Part shown: piece by piece, positions 1-6,467 of the stretch
How the letters are laid out: every line of letters starts with the position of its first letter
Numbering within the stretch: position 1 is the stretch's first letter
Origin: Vulcanimicrobiota bacterium
GTDB taxonomy: Bacteria; Vulcanimicrobiota; Vulcanimicrobiia; Vulcanimicrobiales; Vulcanimicrobiaceae
Direction of reading: 5' to 3'
Assembly: GCA_019233415.1 (NCBI GenBank)
Contig: JAFAMK010000135.1
Location: forward strand, 1 to 11,341
Length of the DNA stretch: 11,341 nucleotides
Position numbers and translations under genes: made by a program
Notes under the pieces: model-generated
Told to the model about the DNA's origin: nothing
Databases searched by the model: none
The model's input: only the letters and a program-made list of their open reading frames with translations

Positions 1-99
1 CAGCACCGCGTAGCCGTGCGCGTCGAGTTCATCTCTCACATCGTCGCCGACCGGGCTTGGGCAGGCGAAGTTTGCGGCACGCGTTGCGCTTGCATCCAC
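1..99 (-). CDS. Possible N-terminus of an unrecognised gene running off the left edge (partial)
   Basis: Reading the minus strand from a GTG at 99 down to base 1 gives 33 open codons whose last part reads VGDDVRDELDAHGYAVL, a natural-looking amphipathic sequence. It would lie 59 bp downstream of the XRE regulator's stop and in the same direction. XRE genes are often followed by an ImmA/IrrE-type peptidase, but nothing diagnostic for that family is visible. No ribosome binding site is seen, and a GTG at 111 is an alternative start. The opposite strand, frame 1, is also open from base 1 to its stop at 154-156 and shows an equally coding-like base pattern over its first 18 codons (high GC at position 3, low GC at position 2). 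The true strand therefore cannot be settled from this fragment. Confidence 0.3.
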   Translation of the reverse strand, partial: MDASATRAANFACPSPVGDDVRDELDAHGYAVL

Positions 100-158
100 G
101 TGCCAAGCACATGGCACCGTCGTGCGCTACAACAGGGACGTGTATCAGCCGCCTGAGA

Positions 159-515
159 TCATTCTGGACCTTTTCGACGAGTACCGGCGCGCCGCCGGGC
201 TTCCAATGCTTTCACGCGCCGATCTATTGCGCTTATTTGCACAGACAGACGTTCCAGAAGCGCAACCGGCGAACGATCCGACGAAAGTGATTCCGTTTCC
301 GGCGGGGCGTCGCGCCCGGTCGCGAGATACCACGGCGTGACGCCCAGAACGTGGGCGAGCTTCAACCCGACCAGGAAGCTCGCGCTCTTCGTCTGTCCCG
401 ACTCCATCTGCCGAATCGCACCTTCCGTCACGCTGACGGCGTGCGCCAGCGCGCTGGGCGTGAGATGGCGCCGTGTGCGTAACGAACGTAGCCGCTCGCC
501 GAACGTCTCCGACAC
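159..515 (-). CDS. XRE-family (Cro/C1-type HTH) transcriptional regulator
   Basis: A 118-residue cytoplasmic DNA-binding protein. Residues 5-65 form a Cro/C1-type helix-turn-helix: FGERLRSLR opens helix 1, LTPSALAHAVSVTEGAIRQM is the turn and recognition region, and the pattern LAHVLGVTPWYL closes the domain. Residues about 83-108 (ALLERLSVQISAIDRRVKAL) look like a short coiled coil, possibly for dimerisation. I chose the GTG at 515 because the HTH begins right after it and a TATACT box sits 6 nt upstream, the geometry of a leaderless mRNA. An in-frame start at 599 would add 28 residues unlike the family. Third-position GC is about 78% in the HTH part and about 52% in the C-terminal part (159-340), so the tail is compositionally unusual. 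The regulon is unknown. Autoregulation or control of a neighbour is plausible but not shown. Confidence 0.85.
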   Translation of the reverse strand: MSETFGERLRSLRTRRHLTPSALAHAVSVTEGAIRQMESGQTKSASFLVGLKLAHVLGVTPWYLATGRDAPPETESLSSDRSPVALLERLSVQISAIDRRVKALEARRRAGTRRKGPE

Positions 516-521
516 GCCGGA

Positions 522-527
522 AGTATA
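522..527 (-). promoter_or_regulatory. -10 box of a candidate leaderless promoter for the XRE gene
   Basis: On the minus strand TATACT (5 of 6 to the sigma-70 type consensus) ends exactly 6 nt before the GTG at 515. Transcription would then start at or within a base or two of the start codon, and there is no Shine-Dalgarno sequence. A -35 element is weak: ACCACA lies at a 17-nt spacing and matches 3 of 6. Confidence 0.45.
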
Positions 528-585
528 CGCAGACGTTTTCGTAGTGTGGTATTGCGCGACACGCTCAAGTGTGCTACCGGAAGCA

Positions 586-612
586 TGCCCGTGCGCCATG
601 CGCGTGCGGGCA
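586..612. repeat. Inverted repeat, 11-bp arms, in the spacer after the ABC permease gene
   Basis: Arms 586-596 and 602-612 pair around a 5-nt loop (CATGC). On the plus strand two of the pairs are G-U; read on the minus strand, the direction of the neighbouring genes, those two become A-C mismatches. No T-run follows on either strand, so I do not call it a terminator. It lies in the 168-bp spacer between the permease stop (684) and the XRE start (515). The rest of that spacer holds nothing else I recognise. Confidence 0.35.
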
Positions 613-683
613 CGCCGTCGACCGTCCCTGCGAGCCCGCAGAGAGCGGTGTTCGCCTACACCCCGGGGCCGGTCGGCGGCGTC

Positions 684-1538
684 CTACAGATCGCGCGCGC
701 GAAATGCAAGGATCGCCGCCGTCAGCACGACGACGATCCAACCGAACGCCCACGCGAGCAACGCCGTCGGCGGCGGACCCGTGACGCTGAACGGGTTTCC
801 TGCAGGCTGCGCCGCCGTCGCAGCGGCTGCGGTGAAGACCGCGGGCTGCAGCGCATAGAGCGCGCCGCGGTACAATGCGTCCGACGGAAAGACCAGTGCG
901 ACGAGCGTGCCGGCGTCGGCGAGGCTCGTGTTGCCGAGTGCGAGTCCGGCCGACTCGAGGATTCCGCCGATCCACGCCAAGCCGAACAACAGCGCGGCAA
1001 CGACGCCGGCGGCGATTGACGGCAAACGCGTCGCGAGCGCGACCGCCCCCGTGGTGACGACCGCCGCGACACCGGCCAGGTAGCCCAGCGCCATGAGCGG
1101 GTACGGCGGAACGTAGCCGGTCGTCAGCCGCACGACGAGCAGTTCGAGCCCACCCGCCGCGGCGACGTAGAGCGCGAGCGCGACGACCGTTCCGAGCCAG
1201 CGCCCGAGTGCGAGGTCGGCGCGCCGCACCGGCCGCGCGAGCACGGCGAGAATTTCGCCGTTCGCGATACTCTCCGCCATCGCCGGTGCGCCGACGAGCG
1301 CCGAGCCGAGCGCGACGACGAACGAGAACAGGAACGCGAGCAGCATCACGATCCCCGCCGCCGTCGCGCGCACCGCCGGTTCCGGCAGCGGCGCGCCGGC
1401 GACGACAGCCGTCGCGAGCCGGTGCATCCCCCACGCGGTGAACGCGACGATGAGGAGCGTCAGCAATGCGACGGCGGCGACGAGCCGGCGGCGCACCAGC
1501 TCGCGCAGCGTCAGGCCGGCGAAGAGCAGCAGCGTCAT
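684..1538 (-). CDS. ABC-2 type transporter permease
   Basis: A 284-residue integral inner-membrane subunit. About six hydrophobic segments are visible, near residues 19-37, 62-82, 114-136, 148-169, 173-195 and 258-279. A basic cytoplasmic loop, ARPVRRADLALGRWLG (101-116), lies before the third segment. That loop resembles the coupling region of ABC-2/NosY-like permeases, where similar proteins read (T/A)RPVSR..xLGKxLG. The ATG at 1538-1536 overlaps the ATPase stop in an ATGA junction, so translation is very probably coupled and the two proteins form one exporter. Length and topology are normal for a half-transporter membrane subunit. The substrate is not evident. A long loop between segments 5 and 6 (about 196-257) would face outside. 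Confidence 0.88.
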   Translation of the reverse strand: MTLLLFAGLTLRELVRRRLVAAVALLTLLIVAFTAWGMHRLATAVVAGAPLPEPAVRATAAGIVMLLAFLFSFVVALGSALVGAPAMAESIANGEILAVLARPVRRADLALGRWLGTVVALALYVAAAGGLELLVVRLTTGYVPPYPLMALGYLAGVAAVVTTGAVALATRLPSIAAGVVAALLFGLAWIGGILESAGLALGNTSLADAGTLVALVFPSDALYRGALYALQPAVFTAAAATAAQPAGNPFSVTGPPPTALLAWAFGWIVVVLTAAILAFRARDL

Positions 1539-2374
1539 CCGCGCCGCACCAGCGCGATGAAGCGGTCTTCGAGCGTCGCCCCGCGCGGCTCGACCGCGTG
1601 AATGCGCACGCCCTCGCCGACGAGCCGCGCGACCAGCGCGGGGACGTCGTCCGGCGCGACGTCAAAGTCGCGCCAGCCGTCGTCCAGCCGCACCCGCACG
1701 CCGCGAGCCTCGCCGGTCAACGCGTCGATCGTGCCCTGGGCGACGACACGGCCGCGGTCGACGATGCAGACGCGGTCGCAGACGCGCTCGACTTCGCCGA
1801 GGAGGTGCGAGTTCAGGAACACCGTCCGTCCGCGCGCGCGCAGCCGTTCGATCAGCGCGCGCACGTCGCTGCGCCCGACGGGGTCGAGCGCCGACGTCGG
1901 CTCGTCGAGAAAGACGATCTCCGGATCGCCGAGCAGCGCGACCGCGAGCCCGAGCCGCTGCTGCATCCCCTTCGAGTACGTTCCGACGCGGTCGCGGGCG
2001 CGCTCGCGCAGGCCGACTTCGTCGAGCACCGCGTCGATCGCGCGCGGCGCGTCGGCGAGCCGCAGGAGGCGCGCGTGAAACGCCAGCACCTCGCGCGCCG
2101 CGAGCCAGTCGGGATAGCGGAACAGCTCCGGAAGATAGCCGATTCGCGCGCGCGTGCGGCGGTCACCGATGGGTTTACCCAGCAGTTCGCCGCCTCCGCC
2201 GGTCGGGCGCACGAGGCCGAGCAGCATCTTGACCGCGGTCGACTTTCCGGCGCCGTTCGGCCCGAGAAAGCCGAGGCACTCACCGCGGCCGACGCGCAGC
2301 GTCAGGTCCTCGAGTGCAACGACGCGACCGTAGCGCTTCGCGAGCGCGTGCGCGACGATCGCGTCGTCCGGCAT
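1535..2374 (-). CDS. ABC transporter ATP-binding protein
   Basis: A 279-residue cytoplasmic ATPase that would power the adjoining ABC-2 permease. All nucleotide-binding motifs are intact: Walker A GPNGAGKST (38-46), the IGYLPE segment (78-83) in the Q-loop area, the signature YSKGMQQR (133-140), Walker B IVFLDEP (153-159), D-loop SALD (161-164) and the H-loop histidine in NSH (His190). After residue 215 comes a C-terminal extension of about 60 residues typical of CcmA/NatA/NosF-like exporters. The start is the ATG at 2374, which shares its A with the TAA stop of the upstream secreted-protein gene (TAATG). Although the frame is open further upstream, that upstream part only shadows the preceding gene. 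No Shine-Dalgarno site is visible, and translational coupling probably supplies initiation. Confidence 0.93.
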   Translation of the reverse strand: MPDDAIVAHALAKRYGRVVALEDLTLRVGRGECLGFLGPNGAGKSTAVKMLLGLVRPTGGGGELLGKPIGDRRTRARIGYLPELFRYPDWLAAREVLAFHARLLRLADAPRAIDAVLDEVGLRERARDRVGTYSKGMQQRLGLAVALLGDPEIVFLDEPTSALDPVGRSDVRALIERLRARGRTVFLNSHLLGEVERVCDRVCIVDRGRVVAQGTIDALTGEARGVRVRLDDGWRDFDVAPDDVPALVARLVGEGVRIHAVEPRGATLEDRFIALVRRG

Positions 2375-3219
2375 TACTTCAGCGCGTTGGCGAGGGCGAC
2401 GGCGTCGGTCTGCGTCAGCGTGCCGCCGAGCGCGAAGAGCTTGCCGTCCTTCATCCAGACGATCGCGGAGCCGATCCCGGTCTGGTCGCCGATCGCGAGC
2501 CCGTGAACGCCGTCGACGTCGACCGGCGTCGCGGTCTGCTTGTCGAAGCGCACGGGGATCGGAAGCGTCTGCGTCGGGTCGCCGAGCGCTTGAATCTGCG
2601 CGACCAAGTCTTTCGGAACGCCGGGCTGCGCCGCGAACCACGTCGCGAGCGTCTGCAGCGACGCGCCGGACGAAGTCACCGACGGGAGCGGCGCCTGCAT
2701 CACGGCGAGGAACTGCGTGCGCCGCACGCCGCGCTCGTGCCGCTCGTTGCGCGGCGGCACGCCGTACGTGACGATCGTGATCGGCGCCAGCGTCGCCGTG
2801 AACGTCGTCCCGTCGAGCCCCGGCGGGAGCGGGTGCAGCGTAACCTTGTTGGTGCGCGCCCACGCCGCGGCTTTCGCGCCGTCGAACGTGAACGTGGTGT
2901 GCGCGCGCTGCGTGACCTGGTAGTGCACGTTGCTGCCGAACGCGGCCGGGACGTTCGCCGGAAGGCGCAGCGCGTAGCCGGCGTCCTGCGCGGCTTCCTG
3001 CGCGGAGCCGACTTCGTCGACGCCGGGGACGCGCGTTCCGCGCAGTGCGCCGAACGCGTCGAGCGGTGGCAGCGCGCGCATCGCCTTCACGTCGGACGGC
3101 GTCACCGAGACCGCCCGAACCTGCGTCGGCTGAAAGATCGAGAGGGGATCGGCGGAGGCCGCGAGCGGGAGTGCGATCACTGCCGCAAGCCCGAGCGGGA
3201 GGAACGGTCGAATCGTCAT
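2374..3219 (-). CDS. Secreted protein of unknown function, first gene of the ABC operon
   Basis: A 281-residue protein with a classic signal peptide: Arg4, a hydrophobic core at 6-20 and an ASA-DP cleavage site after residue 23. The mature part (about 258 residues) has no predicted membrane segment and only faint resemblance to known families. Its end, IVWMKDGKLFALGGTLTQTD, followed by a final helix, resembles the last strand-helix unit of DUF4367-like or anti-sigma-factor-associated extracellular domains; this is a weak impression, not an assignment. It overlaps the ATPase gene by one base (TAATG), so the three products should be made together. It could be an extracytoplasmic partner, regulator or substrate of the exporter. 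The ATG at 3219 lacks a Shine-Dalgarno site and sits just downstream of a recognisable promoter. Confidence 0.85.
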   Translation of the reverse strand: MTIRPFLPLGLAAVIALPLAASADPLSIFQPTQVRAVSVTPSDVKAMRALPPLDAFGALRGTRVPGVDEVGSAQEAAQDAGYALRLPANVPAAFGSNVHYQVTQRAHTTFTFDGAKAAAWARTNKVTLHPLPPGLDGTTFTATLAPITIVTYGVPPRNERHERGVRRTQFLAVMQAPLPSVTSSGASLQTLATWFAAQPGVPKDLVAQIQALGDPTQTLPIPVRFDKQTATPVDVDGVHGLAIGDQTGIGSAIVWMKDGKLFALGGTLTQTDAVALANALK

Positions 3220-3227
3220 CGCGCCAA

Positions 3228-3242
3228 CTTTGTATCACAAAG
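3228..3242. promoter_or_regulatory. Operator-like palindrome CTTTGT-ATC-ACAAAG
   Basis: A perfect inverted repeat with 6-bp arms and a 3-bp centre. It covers the predicted -10 box of the ABC operon and lies in the 83-bp spacer shared with the divergent VPS10-like gene. The position suggests a repressor site. No regulator can be named from the sequence. Confidence 0.45.
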
Positions 3243-3258
3243 GATTGCCGGTTGTCCA
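3229..3258 (-). promoter_or_regulatory. Promoter of the ABC operon (-35 TGGACA, 18-nt spacer, -10 TACAAA)
   Basis: On the minus strand TGGACA (bases 3258-3253, 5 of 6 to TTGACA) and TACAAA (3234-3229, 4 of 6 to TATAAT) are 18 nt apart. The -10 box ends 9 nt before the ATG at 3219. The expected transcript would have almost no leader, in agreement with the lack of a ribosome binding site. Confidence 0.45.
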
Positions 3259-3278
3259 GCGTTTTCGCGGGAGCCGCG

Positions 3279-3290
3279 CGTGACGTCACG
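3279..3290. promoter_or_regulatory. 12-bp perfect palindrome CGTGACGTCACG upstream of the VPS10-like gene
   Basis: A gapless perfect palindrome ending 12 bp before the ATG at 3303, in the same divergent spacer as the CTTTGT/ACAAAG palindrome. It may be a dimeric regulator site for the plus-strand gene. I could not place a matching -10/-35 pair for that gene. Confidence 0.35.
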
Positions 3291-3302
3291 TACCAAGCAG
3301 CG

Positions 3303-6300
3303 ATGCCGTTCGTTTCGTTCTTCGCGCTCGCCGTCGTCGTTGCGGCGAGCGCGTCGCCCGCGTCCAGCCCCAGCCCAGCGCCGACCGCGTCGCCCGCACC
3401 GGCGCTGACGTGGCGCAGTCTCGGCCCGACGGTCGCCGGCGGGCGCGTCGCGACGGTCGCCGGGACCGACCTCGATCCCGCGCTGTTCTACGCCGGCGCG
3501 GCCGGCGGCGGCGTGTGGAAGTCGACGAACGGCGGCAACGACTGGCGGCCCGTCTTCGACTCCGCCGGGACGCAGTCGATCGGCGCGATCGCGATCGCGC
3601 CGCACGACGCGAACGACGTGTGGGTCGGGACCGGCGAGCCGTGGCCGCGCAACGACGTCATCCCGGGCGACGGCATCTACCACTCGACCGACGGCGGCAA
3701 GACCTGGGCGCACCTCGGGCTCGACGCAACCTCGCAGATCGCGCGCGTCGTGCTCGATCCGCGCGATCCCAAGCGCGTGCTCGTCGCGGCGCTCGGCGAC
3801 CCGTTCGCCGACAACCCCGAGCGCGGCGTCTTCCGCAGCACCGACGGCGGCAAGACGTGGACGAAGACGCTGTATTTCGGCCCGGCGGTCGGCGCGTCCG
3901 ACCTCGTCGCCGATCCGAAGAACCCCGACGTGCTGTTCGCCGGGATGTGGCGCTTCCGCCGCTCGTCGTGGCAGCTCACCAGCGGCGGCGACGACGACGG
4001 CATCTACAAGTCGACCGACGGCGGCGTCTCGTGGAAACGCGTCGCCGATAATGGGCTTCCCGCCGGAACGGCGGGACGCATCGCGCTCGCGATCGCGCCG
4101 AGCGACAGCAAACGCATCTACGCGATCGTCGAGTCGAAACAGGGGCTGCTGTGGCGCTCGGACGACGGCGGCGCGACGTGGGCGCTCACGTCGACGAACA
4201 CGCTGATCGACGAGCGGCCTTTCTACTACTCGCGGCTCGTCGTCGACCCGCACGACGAGAACCACCTCTTCTCCGTCTCCGTGCTGCTCGCCGAAAGCAC
4301 CACCGGCGGCAAGACCTGGCACGTCAGCGGGCGGCGGCTGCACGGCGACCACCACGACCTCTGGATCGCCGCGAACGGACGCACGATCCTCGAAGGAAAC
4401 GACGGCGGCGTCGCGCTCTCGGCCGACGGCGGCGCGACGTGGTCGTGGCGCAACGTGCTGCCGATCGCGCAGCTCTACCACGTCGGCTACGACCTGCAGA
4501 CGCCGTACGACGTCTGTGGCGGCCTGCAGGACAACGGCTCGTGGTGCGCGCCGGCGCGCACCGGCGACCCGCGCGGCATCTTGCAGAGCGACTGGTTTCG
4601 CGTGCAGGGCGGCGACGGGACGTGGGTCGTGCCGAACCCGCACGATCCGCAGACGATCTGGTCGGCCGCCGGCGGCGGCGACAACCAGGGTGAGCTGGCG
4701 CGCTTCGACCGCCGCACGCAGAGCGCCGAAGACGTCTCGCCGTACCTGCGCGACCAGAACGTCGTCGCGCCGGCGCGGCTGCGCTACCGCTTCAACTGGG
4801 AGACGCCGATCGCGTTCGACCCGTTCGACCCGCGCGCGGTCTACGCCGGCGGCAACGTGCTGTTCCGCTCGACGGACGCGGGCGCGCATTGGACGGCGAT
4901 CAGCCCCGATCTCACCCGTAACCTCAAAGACCGCCAAATTCTCTCGGGCGGGCCGCTGACGCTCGACGTCACCGGCGCCGAGACGTTCGACACGCTGCTG
5001 TGCGTCGCGCCGTCACCGCTGGTCGCGAAGACGATCTGGGTCTCGACCGACGACGGGCTCGTCGCGCTCACGCGCGACGGTGGCGCGCACTGGGCGAAGC
5101 GCACGATCCCCGGCGTCGATGCCGACGCGCGCATTCCCGTGATCGAACCGTCGCACCACGCACCGGGCACGGCGTACGCGGCAGTCGACCGGCACTACGT
5201 CGGCGACCGCGCACCGTACGTCTACGTCACGACCGACTTCGGGCAGCACTGGCGCCTGCTGGCGAACGGGCTGCCGCACGCGGAAGTGCACGTCGTGCGC
5301 GAGGACCCGCGCGATCCGAGTGTGCTCTACGCAGGGACCGGCAAGGGGGTGTGGTGGAGCCGCAACGGCGGAACGGCGTGGGCGCCGTTCCCCGCGCCGC
5401 TCCCGCCGGTCGAAGTGCGCGACCTCGCCGTGCAGCCGCGCGCGGGCGATCTGCTCGCAGCGACACACGGCCGCGGCATCTACGTCTTCGACGACCTCGC
5501 CGCGCTGCGCGCGCCCACGACGAATGCCGACGTGCGCTTCTTCCCGGCGCGCGACGCGCTGCCCCTGCAGCGCTCGACGCCGACCACGAACATGCGCAGC
5601 ACGAACGATCCGCCGCCGGTGACGTTCACCTTCTGGCAGCGCACGCCGGCGAAGGCGGCGCCGCGCTTCGAGATCGTCGACGCGCGCGGCACGGTCGTGC
5701 GCCGCATCTCGGGGACACACGACGAGGACGGCGAGGACGTTCCGAACGTCACAAACCTCGCAGGCTACAACCGCATCGCATGGGACCTCACGGCGGACGC
5801 GCCGACGCCGTGGCGCCGCGCCGCGCGGTGGGACCAAGGCCCGAACGGCGGCGTCCCGGTGCCCAGCGGAACGTACACGGTGCGGCTGCACCGCGACGGC
5901 GCGACCTACACGCAAATACTGCGCGTCCTGCGCGACCGGCGCGTCACCTCGGCGGCGGACGAGCTGCGCGGGTACCGCTTCCAGGCGGCGATGTACGCGG
6001 AACTCTCCGCGCTCGACGACGCGCTGAACGCACTCGACAACCTGCGGCTGCAGCTGCCCGAGCGCATCGCGAAGGCGACCGATCCCGCGCTCGCCGACCG
6101 CGCGCGGCGCGTCCTCGCGGAGGCAACGCAGGTCGAGAAGATGATCTCCTCGCAGCCGGTCAACGACCAGGACGACGACTTCCTCGAGGACCTGCTGCGC
6201 GAGCGCGTCCTGACGTTCCTCGGCGACCTCTCACCCGGCGCGCCGACGGCGGCGCAAGTCGCCGAAGGCGACGCGCTGCGCCGCGAAGGCGACGCGGCGC

Positions 6301-6467
6301 TGACCGGCTATCGCGCGTTCATCGCGGCGCGGGTTCACCCGCTCGACATCGCGCTGCGCGCGGCCGGTGCGACCGCACTCGACCTGGGCGCCGTTCCGCC
6401 GACGACGAAGCCCGACCCGAACGCCGACGAGCACGCGCGGCGCGGGGAGGCGCAGGACGAGCAGTAG
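3303..6467 (+). CDS. Large secreted sortilin/VPS10-type (BNR/Asp-box) beta-propeller protein
   Basis: A 1054-residue exported protein. The N-terminal hydrophobic stretch 3-17 ends in ASA and is followed by a Ser/Pro/Ala linker (18-34); the n-region carries no Lys or Arg, which is unusual. Eleven Asp-box motifs of the S-x-D-x-G-x-x-W type are visible, starting at residues 74, 128, 179, 237, 286, 332, 373, 523, 590, 643 and 686, so about 36-730 probably fold as two beta-propellers. HGDHHDLWI (347-355) followed by EGNDGGV (364-370) is typical of the bacterial sortilin-like branch, often misnamed glycosyl hydrolase. Residues about 770-875 look like an Ig/FlgD-like domain (PSGTYTVRL), and 885-1030 are helical. 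I chose ATG 3303 because the secretion signal starts there; upstream in-frame sequence shadows other features and has no start. The substrate or enzymatic role is unknown. Confidence 0.87.
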   Translation: MPFVSFFALAVVVAASASPASSPSPAPTASPAPALTWRSLGPTVAGGRVATVAGTDLDPALFYAGAAGGGVWKSTNGGNDWRPVFDSAGTQSIGAIAIAPHDANDVWVGTGEPWPRNDVIPGDGIYHSTDGGKTWAHLGLDATSQIARVVLDPRDPKRVLVAALGDPFADNPERGVFRSTDGGKTWTKTLYFGPAVGASDLVADPKNPDVLFAGMWRFRRSSWQLTSGGDDDGIYKSTDGGVSWKRVADNGLPAGTAGRIALAIAPSDSKRIYAIVESKQGLLWRSDDGGATWALTSTNTLIDERPFYYSRLVVDPHDENHLFSVSVLLAESTTGGKTWHVSGRRLHGDHHDLWIAANGRTILEGNDGGVALSADGGATWSWRNVLPIAQLYHVGYDLQTPYDVCGGLQDNGSWCAPARTGDPRGILQSDWFRVQGGDGTWVVPNPHDPQTIWSAAGGGDNQGELARFDRRTQSAEDVSPYLRDQNVVAPARLRYRFNWETPIAFDPFDPRAVYAGGNVLFRSTDAGAHWTAISPDLTRNLKDRQILSGGPLTLDVTGAETFDTLLCVAPSPLVAKTIWVSTDDGLVALTRDGGAHWAKRTIPGVDADARIPVIEPSHHAPGTAYAAVDRHYVGDRAPYVYVTTDFGQHWRLLANGLPHAEVHVVREDPRDPSVLYAGTGKGVWWSRNGGTAWAPFPAPLPPVEVRDLAVQPRAGDLLAATHGRGIYVFDDLAALRAPTTNADVRFFPARDALPLQRSTPTTNMRSTNDPPPVTFTFWQRTPAKAAPRFEIVDARGTVVRRISGTHDEDGEDVPNVTNLAGYNRIAWDLTADAPTPWRRAARWDQGPNGGVPVPSGTYTVRLHRDGATYTQILRVLRDRRVTSAADELRGYRFQAAMYAELSALDDALNALDNLRLQLPERIAKATDPALADRARRVLAEATQVEKMISSQPVNDQDDDFLEDLLRERVLTFLGDLSPGAPTAAQVAEGDALRREGDAALTGYRAFIAARVHPLDIALRAAGATALDLGAVPPTTKPDPNADEHARRGEAQDEQ

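Noticed and set aside
1..156. TIR-domain-like string FISHIVADRAWA in plus frame 1, suggesting a defence gene
   Set aside because: The match covers only about 12 residues, the frame stops at 154-156 without the rest of the fold, and the reverse strand in the same register looks equally coding. It is not enough to claim a TIR protein.
574..1665. Long Arg-rich 363-codon minus frame overlapping the ABC permease
   Set aside because: It is a shadow of the permease frame: composition dominated by Arg/Ala/Gly, no motifs, and the permease frame explains the region with membrane segments.
1466..2506. Plus-strand 346-codon frame antisense to the ABC ATPase
   Set aside because: Composition and lack of motifs mark it as a shadow; the ATPase on the minus strand has every Walker and signature motif.
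3216..4937. 573-codon minus frame inside the VPS10-like gene
   Set aside because: Its Arg/Val-rich composition is typical of an antisense shadow in GC-rich DNA, whereas the plus frame carries eleven Asp-boxes and a signal peptide.
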